Position numbers and translations under genes: made by a program. From Aeromonas piscicola (GTDB lineage Bacteria > Pseudomonadota > Gammaproteobacteria > Enterobacterales > Aeromonadaceae): 64,000 bases of DNA. Below, piece after piece: positions 1 through 7,770 of the stretch. The first letter of the stretch is position 1, and the number at the start of each line of letters is the position of its first letter. The notes beneath the pieces are model-generated. The model ran no database searches and was not told the origin of the DNA. It saw only the letters and a list, made by a program, of their open reading frames with translations. Where the stretch lies: contig NZ_CDBL01000052.1 in assembly GCF_000820005.1 (NCBI RefSeq), positions 186,001-250,000 on the forward strand, given 5' to 3'.

Positions 1-609
1 CAGCTGTCGCTCGAACCCTTGTTGGCCCTGCTCCAGCTGATGCAGCCGATCCACCGCCTCAGGCCCCAGCCTCTCCAGCAGCACTGTGTCGCGCTCGGCG
101 GGCGCCAGTGGCTCCAGCGCCTGCAGATCGCCGAGCAGGCGGCTGTTTGCTTCGGCCTCCCTGAACCACTGGGGCTGTTCCGCCAGCCAGAGATCGAGCT
201 CACCGGCCAGCATCTTTTTGTCGGCCTCGCTCGTCTCTGCCAGCGCCTTGCGGCGCAGGGTCCACTGCTCCATCAACCTGTCCTCGGCAAACAGCTGCTC
301 CTGCTCTGCCGGGGTGAAGCTCTGCTGGCGCAGCTGCTCGCGCTCGTCAAACAGCACCTGCAGACTGGCGAGGCCTGGATCCGCCGGCACCGTCAGGCTG
401 CCCTCCGCCGCCAGAAAGCTCTGGTAGCGGGCCAGCAGTTCGTCCTCCGCGTTCGTCTCCCCCCGTTCCAGACGCTGGGCCAGCTGGTGGCGCAGGACTC
501 CCTGTTCGGGGGCTGCCGTCAGATCTGGCGGCGGGTCGGGCCAGAACAGAACGGCTCCCAGCAGCAGGGCCGACCCCAGAGACACGGCGATCAGCAGGGA
601 TCTTTTCAT
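1..609 (-). CDS. lifO: Lipase-specific foldase (lipase chaperone), C-terminus outside window
   Basis: A steric chaperone of this family is anchored in the inner membrane and folds the cognate lipase in the periplasm before type II secretion. Visible are a short cytoplasmic start (MKRSLL), one hydrophobic anchor within residues 4-24, a proline-rich linker (FWPDPPP), then a Glu/Gln/Leu-rich helical body, as expected of an extended all-helical foldase. About 203 residues are present and the frame runs open off the left edge; family members are usually 280-350 residues. Its ATG overlaps the lipase stop by 4 bp (ATGA), so the two are translationally coupled. The call rests on this position and architecture rather than on a single catalytic motif. 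Confidence 0.85.
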   Translation of the reverse strand, partial: MKRSLLIAVSLGSALLLGAVLFWPDPPPDLTAAPEQGVLRHQLAQRLERGETNAEDELLARYQSFLAAEGSLTVPADPGLASLQVLFDEREQLRQQSFTPAEQEQLFAEDRLMEQWTLRRKALAETSEADKKMLAGELDLWLAEQPQWFREAEANSRLLGDLQALEPLAPAERDTVLLERLGPEAVDRLHQLEQGQQGFERQL

Positions 610-1517
610 AGCCCCAGCCCCTGCAAGCGATTGGCGTGCTGGCGATAGAGAGTGACAGGATCGGTTTCAAACAGGTGGTGGATGCCGAACGACTGGTTCA
701 CCTCGTCCAGATGGTTCATCCGGTAGCCGGTGCCGATCACCTTGCCGAGATGGCTGCTGCACACCCCGACCAGCCCATCGTTGGGCTCGCTGAAGAAGTT
801 GCCGGTGAGGGCCAGCGCGGGATCCACCGGATCCAGGATGTTGGTCATGTTGCCGCGCCCGCTCCAGGAGAAGTAGTAGACGCCGTTGGCGGCCTGCAGC
901 GGCCCTTCACCGCAATACTGGCCGGGTAGCCCCTCGGGGTAGCGTTGATTGAAGCGTTGGGCACCCGAGCTGGTCAGGGCATCGAGGGCGGCGAGGGGAT
1001 CCTGCGGCAGCTGGCTGCCGCCGGAGAGCAATGAGATAACGCCGGACAGCGCCGAGGCGGCGGCCACCGCCAGCTTCTCGGCCACCGAGCCAGGCGCCAC
1101 CCTGGCGCGCACCAGATCGGCGATTTCTGAGCCATAGTTGACCCCTCCCACACTGGTGGCGGAGGCGACCAGCTCGGGGGCGACCGAGGCGACGTAGCGT
1201 ATGGTGGGGCCGCCGTGGGAGTGGCCGATGAGGTTGACCTTGTCGGCTCCCGTGATGGCGAGCACCTGCTGCACCTGCTTGAGCAGCTGTTCACCGCGCA
1301 GCTCCGAGCTCTCGGTGGCGGAGACCTGCGCCACGTAGACCTGGGCGCCGTCCCGGGTCAACGCCTGGGGGATCCCGTAGAAGTAATCGACCCCGAGCAA
1401 CCTGTCGAAGCCGAACAGCCCGTGCACCAGCACTATGGGGTAACGGGTCTGGGTATAACCTACCGCCTGGCCCAGCATGGGCAGGGCGCACAGCAGCACC
1501 AATAGCCATCTTTTCAT
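606..1517 (-). CDS. lip: Secreted triacylglycerol lipase, family I.1/I.2
   Basis: This is a secreted alpha/beta-hydrolase lipase. From the chosen start (303 aa) there is a signal peptide ending near QAVG, the oxyanion segment VLVHGLFGFD, the nucleophile elbow GHSHGG (Ser100), an acid residue in EPNDGLV (Asp247) and the catalytic His in MNHLDEVNQ (His269). Two cysteines (about 202 and 253) fit the conserved disulfide. Foldase-dependent lipases of subfamilies I.1/I.2 have this size and layout, and the foldase gene follows directly. Three in-frame ATGs occur at 1526, 1523 and 1517. I chose 1517 because the AAGG sequence sits too close to the first one. Export by the Exe type II system, whose genes begin at the right edge, is inference. 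Confidence 0.92.
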   Translation of the reverse strand: MKRWLLVLLCALPMLGQAVGYTQTRYPIVLVHGLFGFDRLLGVDYFYGIPQALTRDGAQVYVAQVSATESSELRGEQLLKQVQQVLAITGADKVNLIGHSHGGPTIRYVASVAPELVASATSVGGVNYGSEIADLVRARVAPGSVAEKLAVAAASALSGVISLLSGGSQLPQDPLAALDALTSSGAQRFNQRYPEGLPGQYCGEGPLQAANGVYYFSWSGRGNMTNILDPVDPALALTGNFFSEPNDGLVGVCSSHLGKVIGTGYRMNHLDEVNQSFGIHHLFETDPVTLYRQHANRLQGLGL

Positions 1518-1539
1518 CGTCATCATCCTTGTGAAAACA

Positions 1540-1558
1540 GGCTGTCGCTCCGACAGCC
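1540..1558 (-). other. Hairpin in the lipase 5' leader
   Basis: Perfect 8-bp stem GGCTGTCG/CGACAGCC with a 3-nt loop, followed on the lipase strand by TGTTTT and then the ribosome-binding region. It resembles a weak terminator or attenuator, or a stabilising 5' stem-loop. No function is shown by the sequence alone. Confidence 0.4.
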
Positions 1559-1600
1559 ACCGGCTTCATGCCAGTGCCAACCAGCATGGCGAATCGGGCG

Positions 1601-1618
1601 ACTTGCATCTGTGCAAGT
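1601..1618. promoter_or_regulatory. Inverted repeat upstream of lipase
   Basis: ACTTGCA-TCTG-TGCAAGT is a perfect 7-bp inverted repeat about 85 bp upstream of the lipase start. It is a candidate operator in the divergent lipase/sod control region; the binding protein is unknown. Confidence 0.3.
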
Positions 1619-1719
1619 GATCACTAAACAGACAGATTCAAAAAAGCCTTACCCATATGGGCAGGGTAGTCGGGGGCGCTGGCACAAGTATCCCTTGTGT
1701 TCGGCATCCACATAAGTTA

Positions 1720-1738
1720 AATAATAATTATTATCATT
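1720..1738 (+). promoter_or_regulatory. Fur box upstream of the sodA operon
   Basis: AATAATAATTATTATCATT matches 13 of 19 positions of the Fur consensus GATAATGATAATCATTATC and contains the perfect palindrome TAATAATTATTA (1722-1733). It stands out in GC-rich surroundings, 70 bp before the first gene. Fur repression of Mn-type SOD, so that the enzyme is made when iron is scarce, is established in enterobacteria and pseudomonads. Confidence 0.7.
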
Positions 1739-1807
1739 TGAGTGGTCGGGATCATGACGGGAACCTGGGTGAAGGGATGGGTCGGCACGAACGACGCGGA
1801 CAGCAGC

Positions 1808-2233
1808 ATGGTGCACTGGAAAGTGCAGACCCTGAGTGGCAATCGCCACTTCGATGCCGGCGAGCACGCCAAGGCGCTCTCCTATTACCAGCAGGCGTTG
1901 TGGCTGGCGCGCCAGCAGTTTGCCTGCTGGCACGATGCGGACGAGGCGGTGGCCGCACTGGTGGTGGCTCACCACAATCTGGCGGATCTGCTGGTGGCCA
2001 TGGCGCTGCCGGAGCGCGCCGCCGATCTGCTGTGCCATATCCACGACTGTCTGCTTGCCACCAGCCAGTCCCCCGCCAGCCCCGGCCCCTTGCGGGATGC
2101 CGCCCTGCGCCACACCCGCAGCACCCGTACCGAGCTGCTCGCCTTCGTGCGCAAGCACGGTACCCAGGCTGCCATTCAGCGCTGTCTCGGCCAGTGTCTA
2201 TGTCAGACCGAGCCCGCCCATCAACTCCATTAA
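1808..2233 (+). CDS. Small TPR-like protein encoded upstream of sodA
   Basis: 141-residue cytoplasmic protein with no signal peptide. The N-terminal half reads like a TPR helix pair (GNRHFDAGEHAKALSYYQQA, then a second helix around HHNLADLLV), and it is rich in His and Cys (CWHD, LLCHIHDCL, CLGQCLCQ). I do not recognise a characterised family. In-frame starts also exist at 1742 (GTG) and 1754 (ATG). I prefer 1808 because the Fur box at 1720-1738 should overlap the promoter, leaving little leader for the earlier starts, and because the TPR motif begins just after it. It ends 21 bp before sodA with no terminator between, so it is probably the first gene of a Fur-controlled sodA operon. A role in metal or oxidative-stress handling is inference from position. 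Confidence 0.65.
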   Translation: MVHWKVQTLSGNRHFDAGEHAKALSYYQQALWLARQQFACWHDADEAVAALVVAHHNLADLLVAMALPERAADLLCHIHDCLLATSQSPASPGPLRDAALRHTRSTRTELLAFVRKHGTQAAIQRCLGQCLCQTEPAHQLH

Positions 2234-2254
2234 CCACAATAAAAAGAGGTGATC

Positions 2255-2869
2255 ATGAGCCATACCTTGCCAGCCCTTGCCTACGGCTACGATGCGCTGG
2301 AACCCCACATAGACGCGCTGACCATGGAGATCCATCACAGCCGTCACCATCAGACCTACATCACCAATCTCAACGCCGCCCTGGCCGAGCACCCCGAGTT
2401 GGCGGCCCTGTCGGTGGATGCGCTGCTTGCCCGCTTCGACAACCTGCCGGTGAAGGTGCAGGGGGCGGTGCGCAATCACGGCGGTGGTCACGCCAACCAC
2501 AGCCTGTTCTGGCTGGTGATGAGCCCGCAAGGCGGCGGTGAACCGGGCGGCGAGCTGGCCGAGGCGATCAATCGGGAACTGGGCGGACTGGATGCCTTCA
2601 GGCAGGCGTTTACCCAGGCTGCGCTGAGCCGGTTTGGCAGCGGCTGGGCCTGGCTGGTGGTGGACAAGGAGGGAAGATTGCGGGTGGAGAGCAGCGCCAA
2701 CCAGGACAGCCCCCTGATGCAGGGCCATGTACCCATACTGGGGCTGGACGTGTGGGAGCACGCTTATTACCTCAAGTACCAGAACAAGCGGCCCGATTAC
2801 ATAGCCGCCTTCTATCAGGTGATCGACTGGGACGAGGTGGCACGCCGCTATCGTGCCGCGCTGGCATGA
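2255..2869 (+). CDS. sodA: Superoxide dismutase, Mn type
   Basis: Converts superoxide to hydrogen peroxide and oxygen in the cytoplasm. The 204-residue protein has all four metal ligands: His27 (EIHHSRHH), His82 ([11 protein letters not shown]), Asp165 and His169 ([12 protein letters not shown]). NHSLFW together with Gln150 (SANQDSP) marks the Mn form rather than the Fe form. The start at 2255 follows AGAGGTGA at good spacing; a GTG six bases earlier lies within that ribosome-binding site. It is second in the operon behind the Fur box at 1720, so iron limitation should raise the Mn enzyme. A terminator follows at 2903. Confidence 0.96.
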   Translation: MSHTLPALAYGYDALEPHIDALTMEIHHSRHHQTYITNLNAALAEHPELAALSVDALLARFDNLPVKVQGAVRNHGGGHANHSLFWLVMSPQGGGEPGGELAEAINRELGGLDAFRQAFTQAALSRFGSGWAWLVVDKEGRLRVESSANQDSPLMQGHVPILGLDVWEHAYYLKYQNKRPDYIAAFYQVIDWDEVARRYRAALA

Positions 2870-2902
2870 CCGCCGGCAGGATTGTGCACTCAGCCAAATG
2901 AA

Positions 2903-2934
2903 AGAGACCCGCCTGATTGCGGGTCTCTTGTTTC
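2903..2934 (+). terminator. Rho-independent terminator of sodA
   Basis: 10-bp perfect stem AGAGACCCGC/GCGGGTCTCT with a 6-nt loop, then TGTTTCTCTC. It may also serve the convergent gene at 2942, though the opposite-strand T-tract is weak. Confidence 0.85.
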
Positions 2935-2941
2935 TCTCTTG

Positions 2942-3868
2942 TCAGGGCGTCGAAGCGGGGGCGGCGCCACTGGTTGCCGGGCCGGTCGAGAGCGCCGCGC
3001 TGGCTGCGGCGGCAGCCTTGGCTGTATCCGCCTCCTTGCTTGCGGTGGCCGCGCTGGTCGACATGGTGGAACTGGCGGTGAGCGCGGCGTCAGTGGCGGT
3101 GGCTGCACTGGTCGCCGTGGCCGTGCTGGCGGCAGGCGCAAGCGGCGGCTTGTGGGCTACGGGCGGGATGGGCAGGCAGGGCTGGCTTGCGCCTATGGTG
3201 CTCAGGGCCTGACAGGGGGTGGGGCCACCGATGACGATGGGCTCGCCGAGGAACTTGGGCCCCTTGTCCAGCACGTAGAGATCGAGCAGCCCCATCAGGC
3301 GAGCGAATACCTCGCGTACCCGGGTCTTGATGCCCTGATAGGCGCTGGGATCCTTGGCGTTGAAGCCGACGGCCTCGATGCCGAAGTGGCGGGCGATGAA
3401 GATGGCGCGCTCGTTGTGAAAGGCCTGCGACACCACGGTGAAGTGGGCCTGACCAAACACCTCCTTGGCGCGCACTATGGAGTCCAGGGTACGAAAGCCG
3501 GCGTAGTCGCTGTAGATCACCTTGGCCGGAATGCCGGCCTGGATCAGGGCCCGTCGCATCTGGCGTGGCTCGTTGTACTGGACGGTAGCGTTGTCACCGG
3601 ACACCAGTATGTAGTCCACCTTGCCATTGTTGTAGAGCTCGGCGGCGGCCTTGATCCTGTACTTGAAGTAGTGATTCGAACTGCCGCCAATCAGGTACTT
3701 GGAGGTGCCGAGCACCAGTGCGACCCTGTTGTAGGGCACTGCATCGACGTCGTCATAGGTGTAATGACGGGCGTCCGAGACGGTCCACTCGCTGTAGCCC
3801 AGCAGCATGGCGGCAGCTACCAGCAACAGGCAAAAGCAGGCGAGGAGGATCTTGGCAAACTTCTTCAT
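2942..3868 (-). CDS. SanA/DUF218-type membrane protein with low-complexity tail
   Basis: From ATG 3868 the protein has one N-terminal membrane anchor (residues ~5-25, then GYSEW), followed by a DUF218 domain: VALVLGTSKYLIGG, KAAAELYNNGKVDYILVSGDN, and a late segment VSQAFHNERAIFIARHFG. This is the signature of SanA (vancomycin high-temperature exclusion protein), an envelope-barrier factor in enterobacteria. SanA is about 240 residues; this one is ~308 because of a C-terminal tail of some 65-70 residues made almost only of Ala, Thr, Ser and Pro, periplasmic if the topology matches SanA. An upstream in-frame ATG at 3913 lacks support, whereas MKKFAKILL at 3868 is a typical anchor start. Confidence 0.82.
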   Translation of the reverse strand: MKKFAKILLACFCLLLVAAAMLLGYSEWTVSDARHYTYDDVDAVPYNRVALVLGTSKYLIGGSSNHYFKYRIKAAAELYNNGKVDYILVSGDNATVQYNEPRQMRRALIQAGIPAKVIYSDYAGFRTLDSIVRAKEVFGQAHFTVVSQAFHNERAIFIARHFGIEAVGFNAKDPSAYQGIKTRVREVFARLMGLLDLYVLDKGPKFLGEPIVIGGPTPCQALSTIGASQPCLPIPPVAHKPPLAPAASTATATSAATATDAALTASSTMSTSAATASKEADTAKAAAAASAALSTGPATSGAAPASTP

Positions 3869-4037
3869 GCGCGGTGCAGTTCGGGTCTGAAGTAGGAGGT
3901 GACAGAGGGTCATTCTATTACAAGTTGCCGCTGCACGTCAGGCTTGATAACTGCCTATGGCGTCACTCGGGCAGAGGCTGTCGCATCTGGCTGTCTTCTA
4001 ACCGCTTGATCCCTCACCCATATAAAGTACTCATATA

Positions 4038-4067
4038 AAAACAGAGGGCAGCCGTGGCTGCCCTCTG
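4038..4067 (-). terminator. Terminator of the collagenase gene
   Basis: 12-bp arms CAGAGGGCAGCC/GGCTGCCCTCTG followed on the minus strand by TTTTTA, 18 bp beyond the collagenase stop. Confidence 0.88.
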
Positions 4068-4084
4068 CCGCTAACGCCTCACCC

Positions 4085-6832
4085 TCAGTGGGAGGAGTCG
4101 TTGGCCTTGCACTCGTCAGATTCCTTGTTGGCCTCCCACCAGGGCAGCAGATCGTGGCTCAGCCAGCTCTGGTAGGCTTCGCTGTCGCTCGCGATCAACT
4201 GATCCAGCTCGGCTTCGAAGGCGCTCATCGCCTGCTGCTGGTCCGGGTTGCGCAGGGCCTGAGCCATGGCAAGCCAGTTGGCACCGCGGCCGGTCTCGTT
4301 CAGGAAGCGATGCACCGTATAGGACCAGGAGTAGACCATCTCGCCACCCTTGTCGTAATCCAGGTGGAGTATGTCGGCCAGGCTCGGTCGTTCGGTCGCT
4401 GGGCGACCCGCCACATTGTCCATGCCACGGGCGAAGCACTGACCGTGGGCGATGAACTCCGCCAGCCCTTCCGACCACCAGGTGGTGCGATTGAGCGGGT
4501 AGTGACCGAAGCTGCCGTACTGGTTGAAGCGGCCATCCAGATAGTGCACGTACTCGTGGCGCAGGTTCCACACCTGGAAGGCGGGGCGCTTCCACTCAGC
4601 CTCATAGGCGAAGAAGCGGGCCTGATTGCCGGGGCGAGCCGGATCTCCTTCGATATAGATGCCGCCGTTGTCGGTGGAGACACCACCAAACAGGGCGCCG
4701 CCGTAGCGTTTCCAGTCGGCGGAGGAGTTGAAGATCACCAGCTCCAGTGCCTCGTTGTTGTCATCCGCCACCGGCTGCCAGCCGGTTTCCATCTGCTGAT
4801 GGAACTGCTGCTCCTCGGCGCCCAGCTCGCGGCAGATGCCGTCGGCTTGATCCTGGCTCAGTTCTTGGGCCCGCAGGCGCAGGGTCGGCGAGCAGGTGTG
4901 CTCGAACGGCAGCACATCCTCCAGCCGTATCGGGGTGCAGAGACCGGCAAACTCGCCGCTGATGCAGGCTTCGCTGGTGCGGTCCGTGTAGGTCAGATAG
5001 TAGGTGGAGAGGGTCAGTGACATGTCTTCCAGCAGATCCTGGCTCTGCTGGCCACCCGGGATCAGGCTGTGATGACGGATGAGGTCGATGACTGAACCAT
5101 CCAGCAGCTTGCGATAGTTTTCGCTCTCGTCGGGACGGGTATAACGGGCGACCCGATAGAGGCGGGTGTAGGCATCCAGCACGTTGTTGAGCAGGAACAG
5201 ATCCTTGCCATCCCGTCCTTGCCACAGCGACAGCTCGCTCATGCCGAGGGCATGCAGCTGTTTGCGCAACTCGCCATCCTGCTGGCGGAAATCGGCGGCG
5301 AAGGCATCGCTGTAGTCACTGGCGAAGTCGAGGAAGTTGAGCAGATCGAACAGACCCGTTGCCCAGGCATGCTGACCATTGATCTCGCTGGCGTGGCGGG
5401 TGCTGTAAGCCAGCATCTGGTTGAACTGGCCGAGCAGGGTACCGAACCGGCTCTGTACCGCCGGGCTCTTGAACTGGCCATGCAGGGCGATACTCCAGGC
5501 ACCCATGACGGCTCCCACCTCATCGCTGGCCTGCTCCGGATAGAGCAGCGGATGGGCGCCGAGCGCGGTCAGGGCTTCGGCCAGCGCCTCGGCGGCGGCC
5601 GGGCCATCTTCCTTGTGCTTGCCGTAGTTGTGATAGTTGTGGGCGCGCACATACTCGAGCAACAGCTTCATGGCCGGATGGGCGGGCTGATTGGCCGCCA
5701 GCAGGCTTTGTATACCCCGCGACACGGCCAGCAGCTTGGTGTCATCGTGGCCATAGTTTTCCTGCCAGACGGGAGCGGGCTGGCCGCTGGCGTCCTGCAC
5801 TATCCTGGCGGCGTCGGCATCCAGCAGATCCGTGCCCGGTTGCTCGGGCTCGGAGCAGGCGCGACCATCGGCGCGGCGGCAATCGAGCTGCTCCTCTTTG
5901 CTGGCCAGCACTATGGGGCGATTGAGCACTCGGCTCTCTTGCCACTCGTCGGTCTGTGGCAGTGTCTGCCATTCGTTGCCACCGACCGGGTATTGATAGC
6001 CGGTGTCTTTCAGTACTACCTGCACCTCGCTGCCGGCGGGCAGGGTCTGGCGGCAAACCCGATAGCTGATGGTCTTGTCCCCTTCCTGGCGGGTCTGGGG
6101 TTCATCGCACTCCTGCTGGGCCCTGGTTTCGTCCAGCTGCCAGCTGTACTGGCGCCAGACGTGGATCTCGCTCACCTGGCTGGCGGCCTGACTGCCTGGC
6201 ACGGGTTGCAGGCGGAAGAAGATCCGCTCGAGGCGGCCGTCCCGCTCGTTGGGCGTCTCTTCCAGCACGCTCAGTTGCTGCCAGTTTTGTGGCTGATATT
6301 GCCAAACCTGCTCGGCGCAGCGACCCTGGGCGTTGAGCTCGCAGCGATCCAGCTCCTGCTCGCTGTGACCCAGTATGATGCGCTCGGCCAGCGGCATACG
6401 ATCCTGGCGCGGTGCGGTCGGGGTGCCGGTCAATGGCTCCCAGCGGCCCTGCTCCAGGCCGTAACCATAGTCATAGCTGCTGGCCGGGATGGCCTTGCCT
6501 GCCGGCACCACCTGCTCGCAGCTGAGGTAACGGATCTGCCAGCCCTGCTCGATCTTGAGCTGCGGCTCGCCGCACTGCTGTTCTGCCTGCGCGGTCAGAT
6601 TGACATCGCTCCAGTCGAAGCGGCGGTAGACGCGCAGTTGCTGATAGGGGGCATCGTCATTGCGGGCGCTGAGCTCGTAGGTGACTTCGGTGACGCGATC
6701 GCTTAGCTGGCGGCTCGATTCACCGCTCAGCCGGTACTGTTGCCAGTCGGCGGGGGAATAATTGGCCAGCGCCGAGGTGGCGAGCAGGCCCGGTGCTGCC
6801 AGAAGCAGCAACCTTGTACCCAGATTGTTCAT
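4085..6832 (-). CDS. colA: Secreted microbial collagenase, peptidase family M9
   Basis: 915-residue zinc metalloprotease that degrades native collagen. A signal peptide ends at ALA23 (ATSALA|NYSP). The large N-terminal region corresponds to the collagen-recruiting activator part of M9 enzymes. The catalytic site is HEYVHYLDGRF (zinc ligands His759 and His763, catalytic Glu760) with the gluzincin third ligand Glu788 in WWSEGLAEF. The chain ends about 125 residues after this with no PKD-like collagen-binding module, so it is a minimal M9 enzyme. Its length equals what I recall for an Aeromonas collagenase. Monocistronic, with its own terminator downstream. Export through the Exe type II system is inference. 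Confidence 0.93.
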   Translation of the reverse strand: MNNLGTRLLLLAAPGLLATSALANYSPADWQQYRLSGESSRQLSDRVTEVTYELSARNDDAPYQQLRVYRRFDWSDVNLTAQAEQQCGEPQLKIEQGWQIRYLSCEQVVPAGKAIPASSYDYGYGLEQGRWEPLTGTPTAPRQDRMPLAERIILGHSEQELDRCELNAQGRCAEQVWQYQPQNWQQLSVLEETPNERDGRLERIFFRLQPVPGSQAASQVSEIHVWRQYSWQLDETRAQQECDEPQTRQEGDKTISYRVCRQTLPAGSEVQVVLKDTGYQYPVGGNEWQTLPQTDEWQESRVLNRPIVLASKEEQLDCRRADGRACSEPEQPGTDLLDADAARIVQDASGQPAPVWQENYGHDDTKLLAVSRGIQSLLAANQPAHPAMKLLLEYVRAHNYHNYGKHKEDGPAAAEALAEALTALGAHPLLYPEQASDEVGAVMGAWSIALHGQFKSPAVQSRFGTLLGQFNQMLAYSTRHASEINGQHAWATGLFDLLNFLDFASDYSDAFAADFRQQDGELRKQLHALGMSELSLWQGRDGKDLFLLNNVLDAYTRLYRVARYTRPDESENYRKLLDGSVIDLIRHHSLIPGGQQSQDLLEDMSLTLSTYYLTYTDRTSEACISGEFAGLCTPIRLEDVLPFEHTCSPTLRLRAQELSQDQADGICRELGAEEQQFHQQMETGWQPVADDNNEALELVIFNSSADWKRYGGALFGGVSTDNGGIYIEGDPARPGNQARFFAYEAEWKRPAFQVWNLRHEYVHYLDGRFNQYGSFGHYPLNRTTWWSEGLAEFIAHGQCFARGMDNVAGRPATERPSLADILHLDYDKGGEMVYSWSYTVHRFLNETGRGANWLAMAQALRNPDQQQAMSAFEAELDQLIASDSEAYQSWLSHDLLPWWEANKESDECKANDSSH

Positions 6833-7350
6833 TTTTATCCCTTTGGATGAGAGTCTGCGTGGTTATCGCGGGCAATGTACTCAGTTCCAAAAGGGTATCA
6901 ACTCACCAATCAGGCCATATAAATCATTTATTTAGCTTGGTTCATAACAAAGTCAGCCCCATTGGGGGCTGTAGTGATAGCAAGGACTCATCTGCCATCT
7001 GGGGGGGATCTCAGCATCCAGTCGGTGAAGGCTCGGTTCCAAGTGTGGACGGTACGGCGTGGACCATGGATCCCGTGCCCGCATAGTGCATAGGAATAGG
7101 AAAAGCAGGCAGGTGTATGCGATTGAGGGTGCGTGGAGAAAAGGCACAACATAGAGGGCCCCCTGGCGCAGGGGAAAATAACAGTACGGGAGGTCAGTAA
7201 GCGGTAGCGCAACGCCGACAAGAGTCCGACAAGATGGAGCAGGGACCTGGGTCCTTCTTGTCTACAGCGCTTGGTCAGCAGGTCGTGGGCAAGCTGACGC
7301 ACTTGCCCGGAATCGCAAGCGCCTTGGCGCTGCGGCTCGATCCTTGTGAG
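6833..7350. other. Non-coding stretch between collagenase and mini-pilin gene, possible gene relic
   Basis: The left part (6833-6971) is the collagenase leader, with a hairpin at 6954-6971 (CAGCCCC/GGGGCTG). From ~6980 to 7350 base composition is chromosomal, yet neither strand holds a convincing gene; frames are short and the translations match no family I know. Two tight hairpins lie just beyond the mini-pilin stop: AGCGCC/GGCGCT (7318-7331) and GGGCAAG/CTTGCCC (7287-7308). The composition without coding potential suggests a decayed gene, but I cannot name it. Confidence 0.4.
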
Positions 7351-7683
7351 TTAGAGGTAGCTCACTGTCACTATGGCCATCTTGGTGCTGCCCTCTGACA
7401 ATTTGTAATTCAGGGTGCTGCTGAGAGTGTTGAGGTTGCCAGCTTGCTGCAGGCTGGCCAAATCCAGGGTCTGGCGTTGAACGCCGGAATAGCAGGTCAC
7501 GCTGTTGTCGGAAAAATCACACGGCGTTTCGTAGATGGTCCCGGTGAAGGTCACGCTGCCATTCTGAGCCGAGGCTGTGCCGGGCAGCAGTGCGGCGCCA
7601 AGCAGCAAGGCGGTGGCGGCAGAGGAGGCGTAACTGAGAATGCTTTTGCGGACGGAACCGGCAGAGGTGTTGGAGGTGTTCAT
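7351..7683 (-). CDS. Miniature type 1 pilin-like secreted protein under c-di-GMP riboswitch control
   Basis: 110 residues. A long signal peptide (charged start, hydrophobic AATALLLGAALL, cleavage near TASAQ) leaves a mature chain of about 70 residues. That chain begins like a type 1 fimbrial subunit (GSVTFTGTIYETPC) and ends in an alternating strand (AIVTVSYL) like the last beta strand of pilins. Classic pilins have ~150 mature residues and a disulfide spanning ~40 residues; here the two cysteines are only nine apart, so this is a reduced or divergent pilin domain. It could be a minor subunit, a chain terminator or a regulator of the fimbria encoded from 8729, or act alone. The leader carries a GEMM-I riboswitch and a stem that hides the ribosome-binding site. 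No terminator with a T-tract follows. Confidence 0.7.
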   Translation of the reverse strand: MNTSNTSAGSVRKSILSYASSAATALLLGAALLPGTASAQNGSVTFTGTIYETPCDFSDNSVTCYSGVQRQTLDLASLQQAGNLNTLSSTLNYKLSEGSTKMAIVTVSYL

Positions 7684-7689
7684 TTTATG

Positions 7690-7721
7690 TCCTTTTCGTT
7701 ACATGTTGTTGTACGAAAAGG
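7690..7721 (-). promoter_or_regulatory. Shine-Dalgarno-sequestering stem, likely riboswitch expression platform
   Basis: On the minus strand CCTTTTCGT (7721-7713) pairs perfectly with ACGAAAAGG (7699-7691). The second arm contains the AAAAGGA ribosome-binding site that lies seven bases before the ATG at 7683. The stem sits 50 nt after the c-di-GMP aptamer and is not followed by a U-tract, so control at translation initiation is more likely than termination. Confidence 0.65.
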
Positions 7722-7770
7722 GCAACGCAATCAAAGAGAATGGCATACAGCTTATGACATCACTCTTCTC

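Noticed and set aside
4088-6706. Long plus-strand frames opposite the collagenase gene
   Set aside because: Antisense shadows produced by GC-rich third positions; the minus-strand collagenase has complete catalytic motifs and signal peptide.
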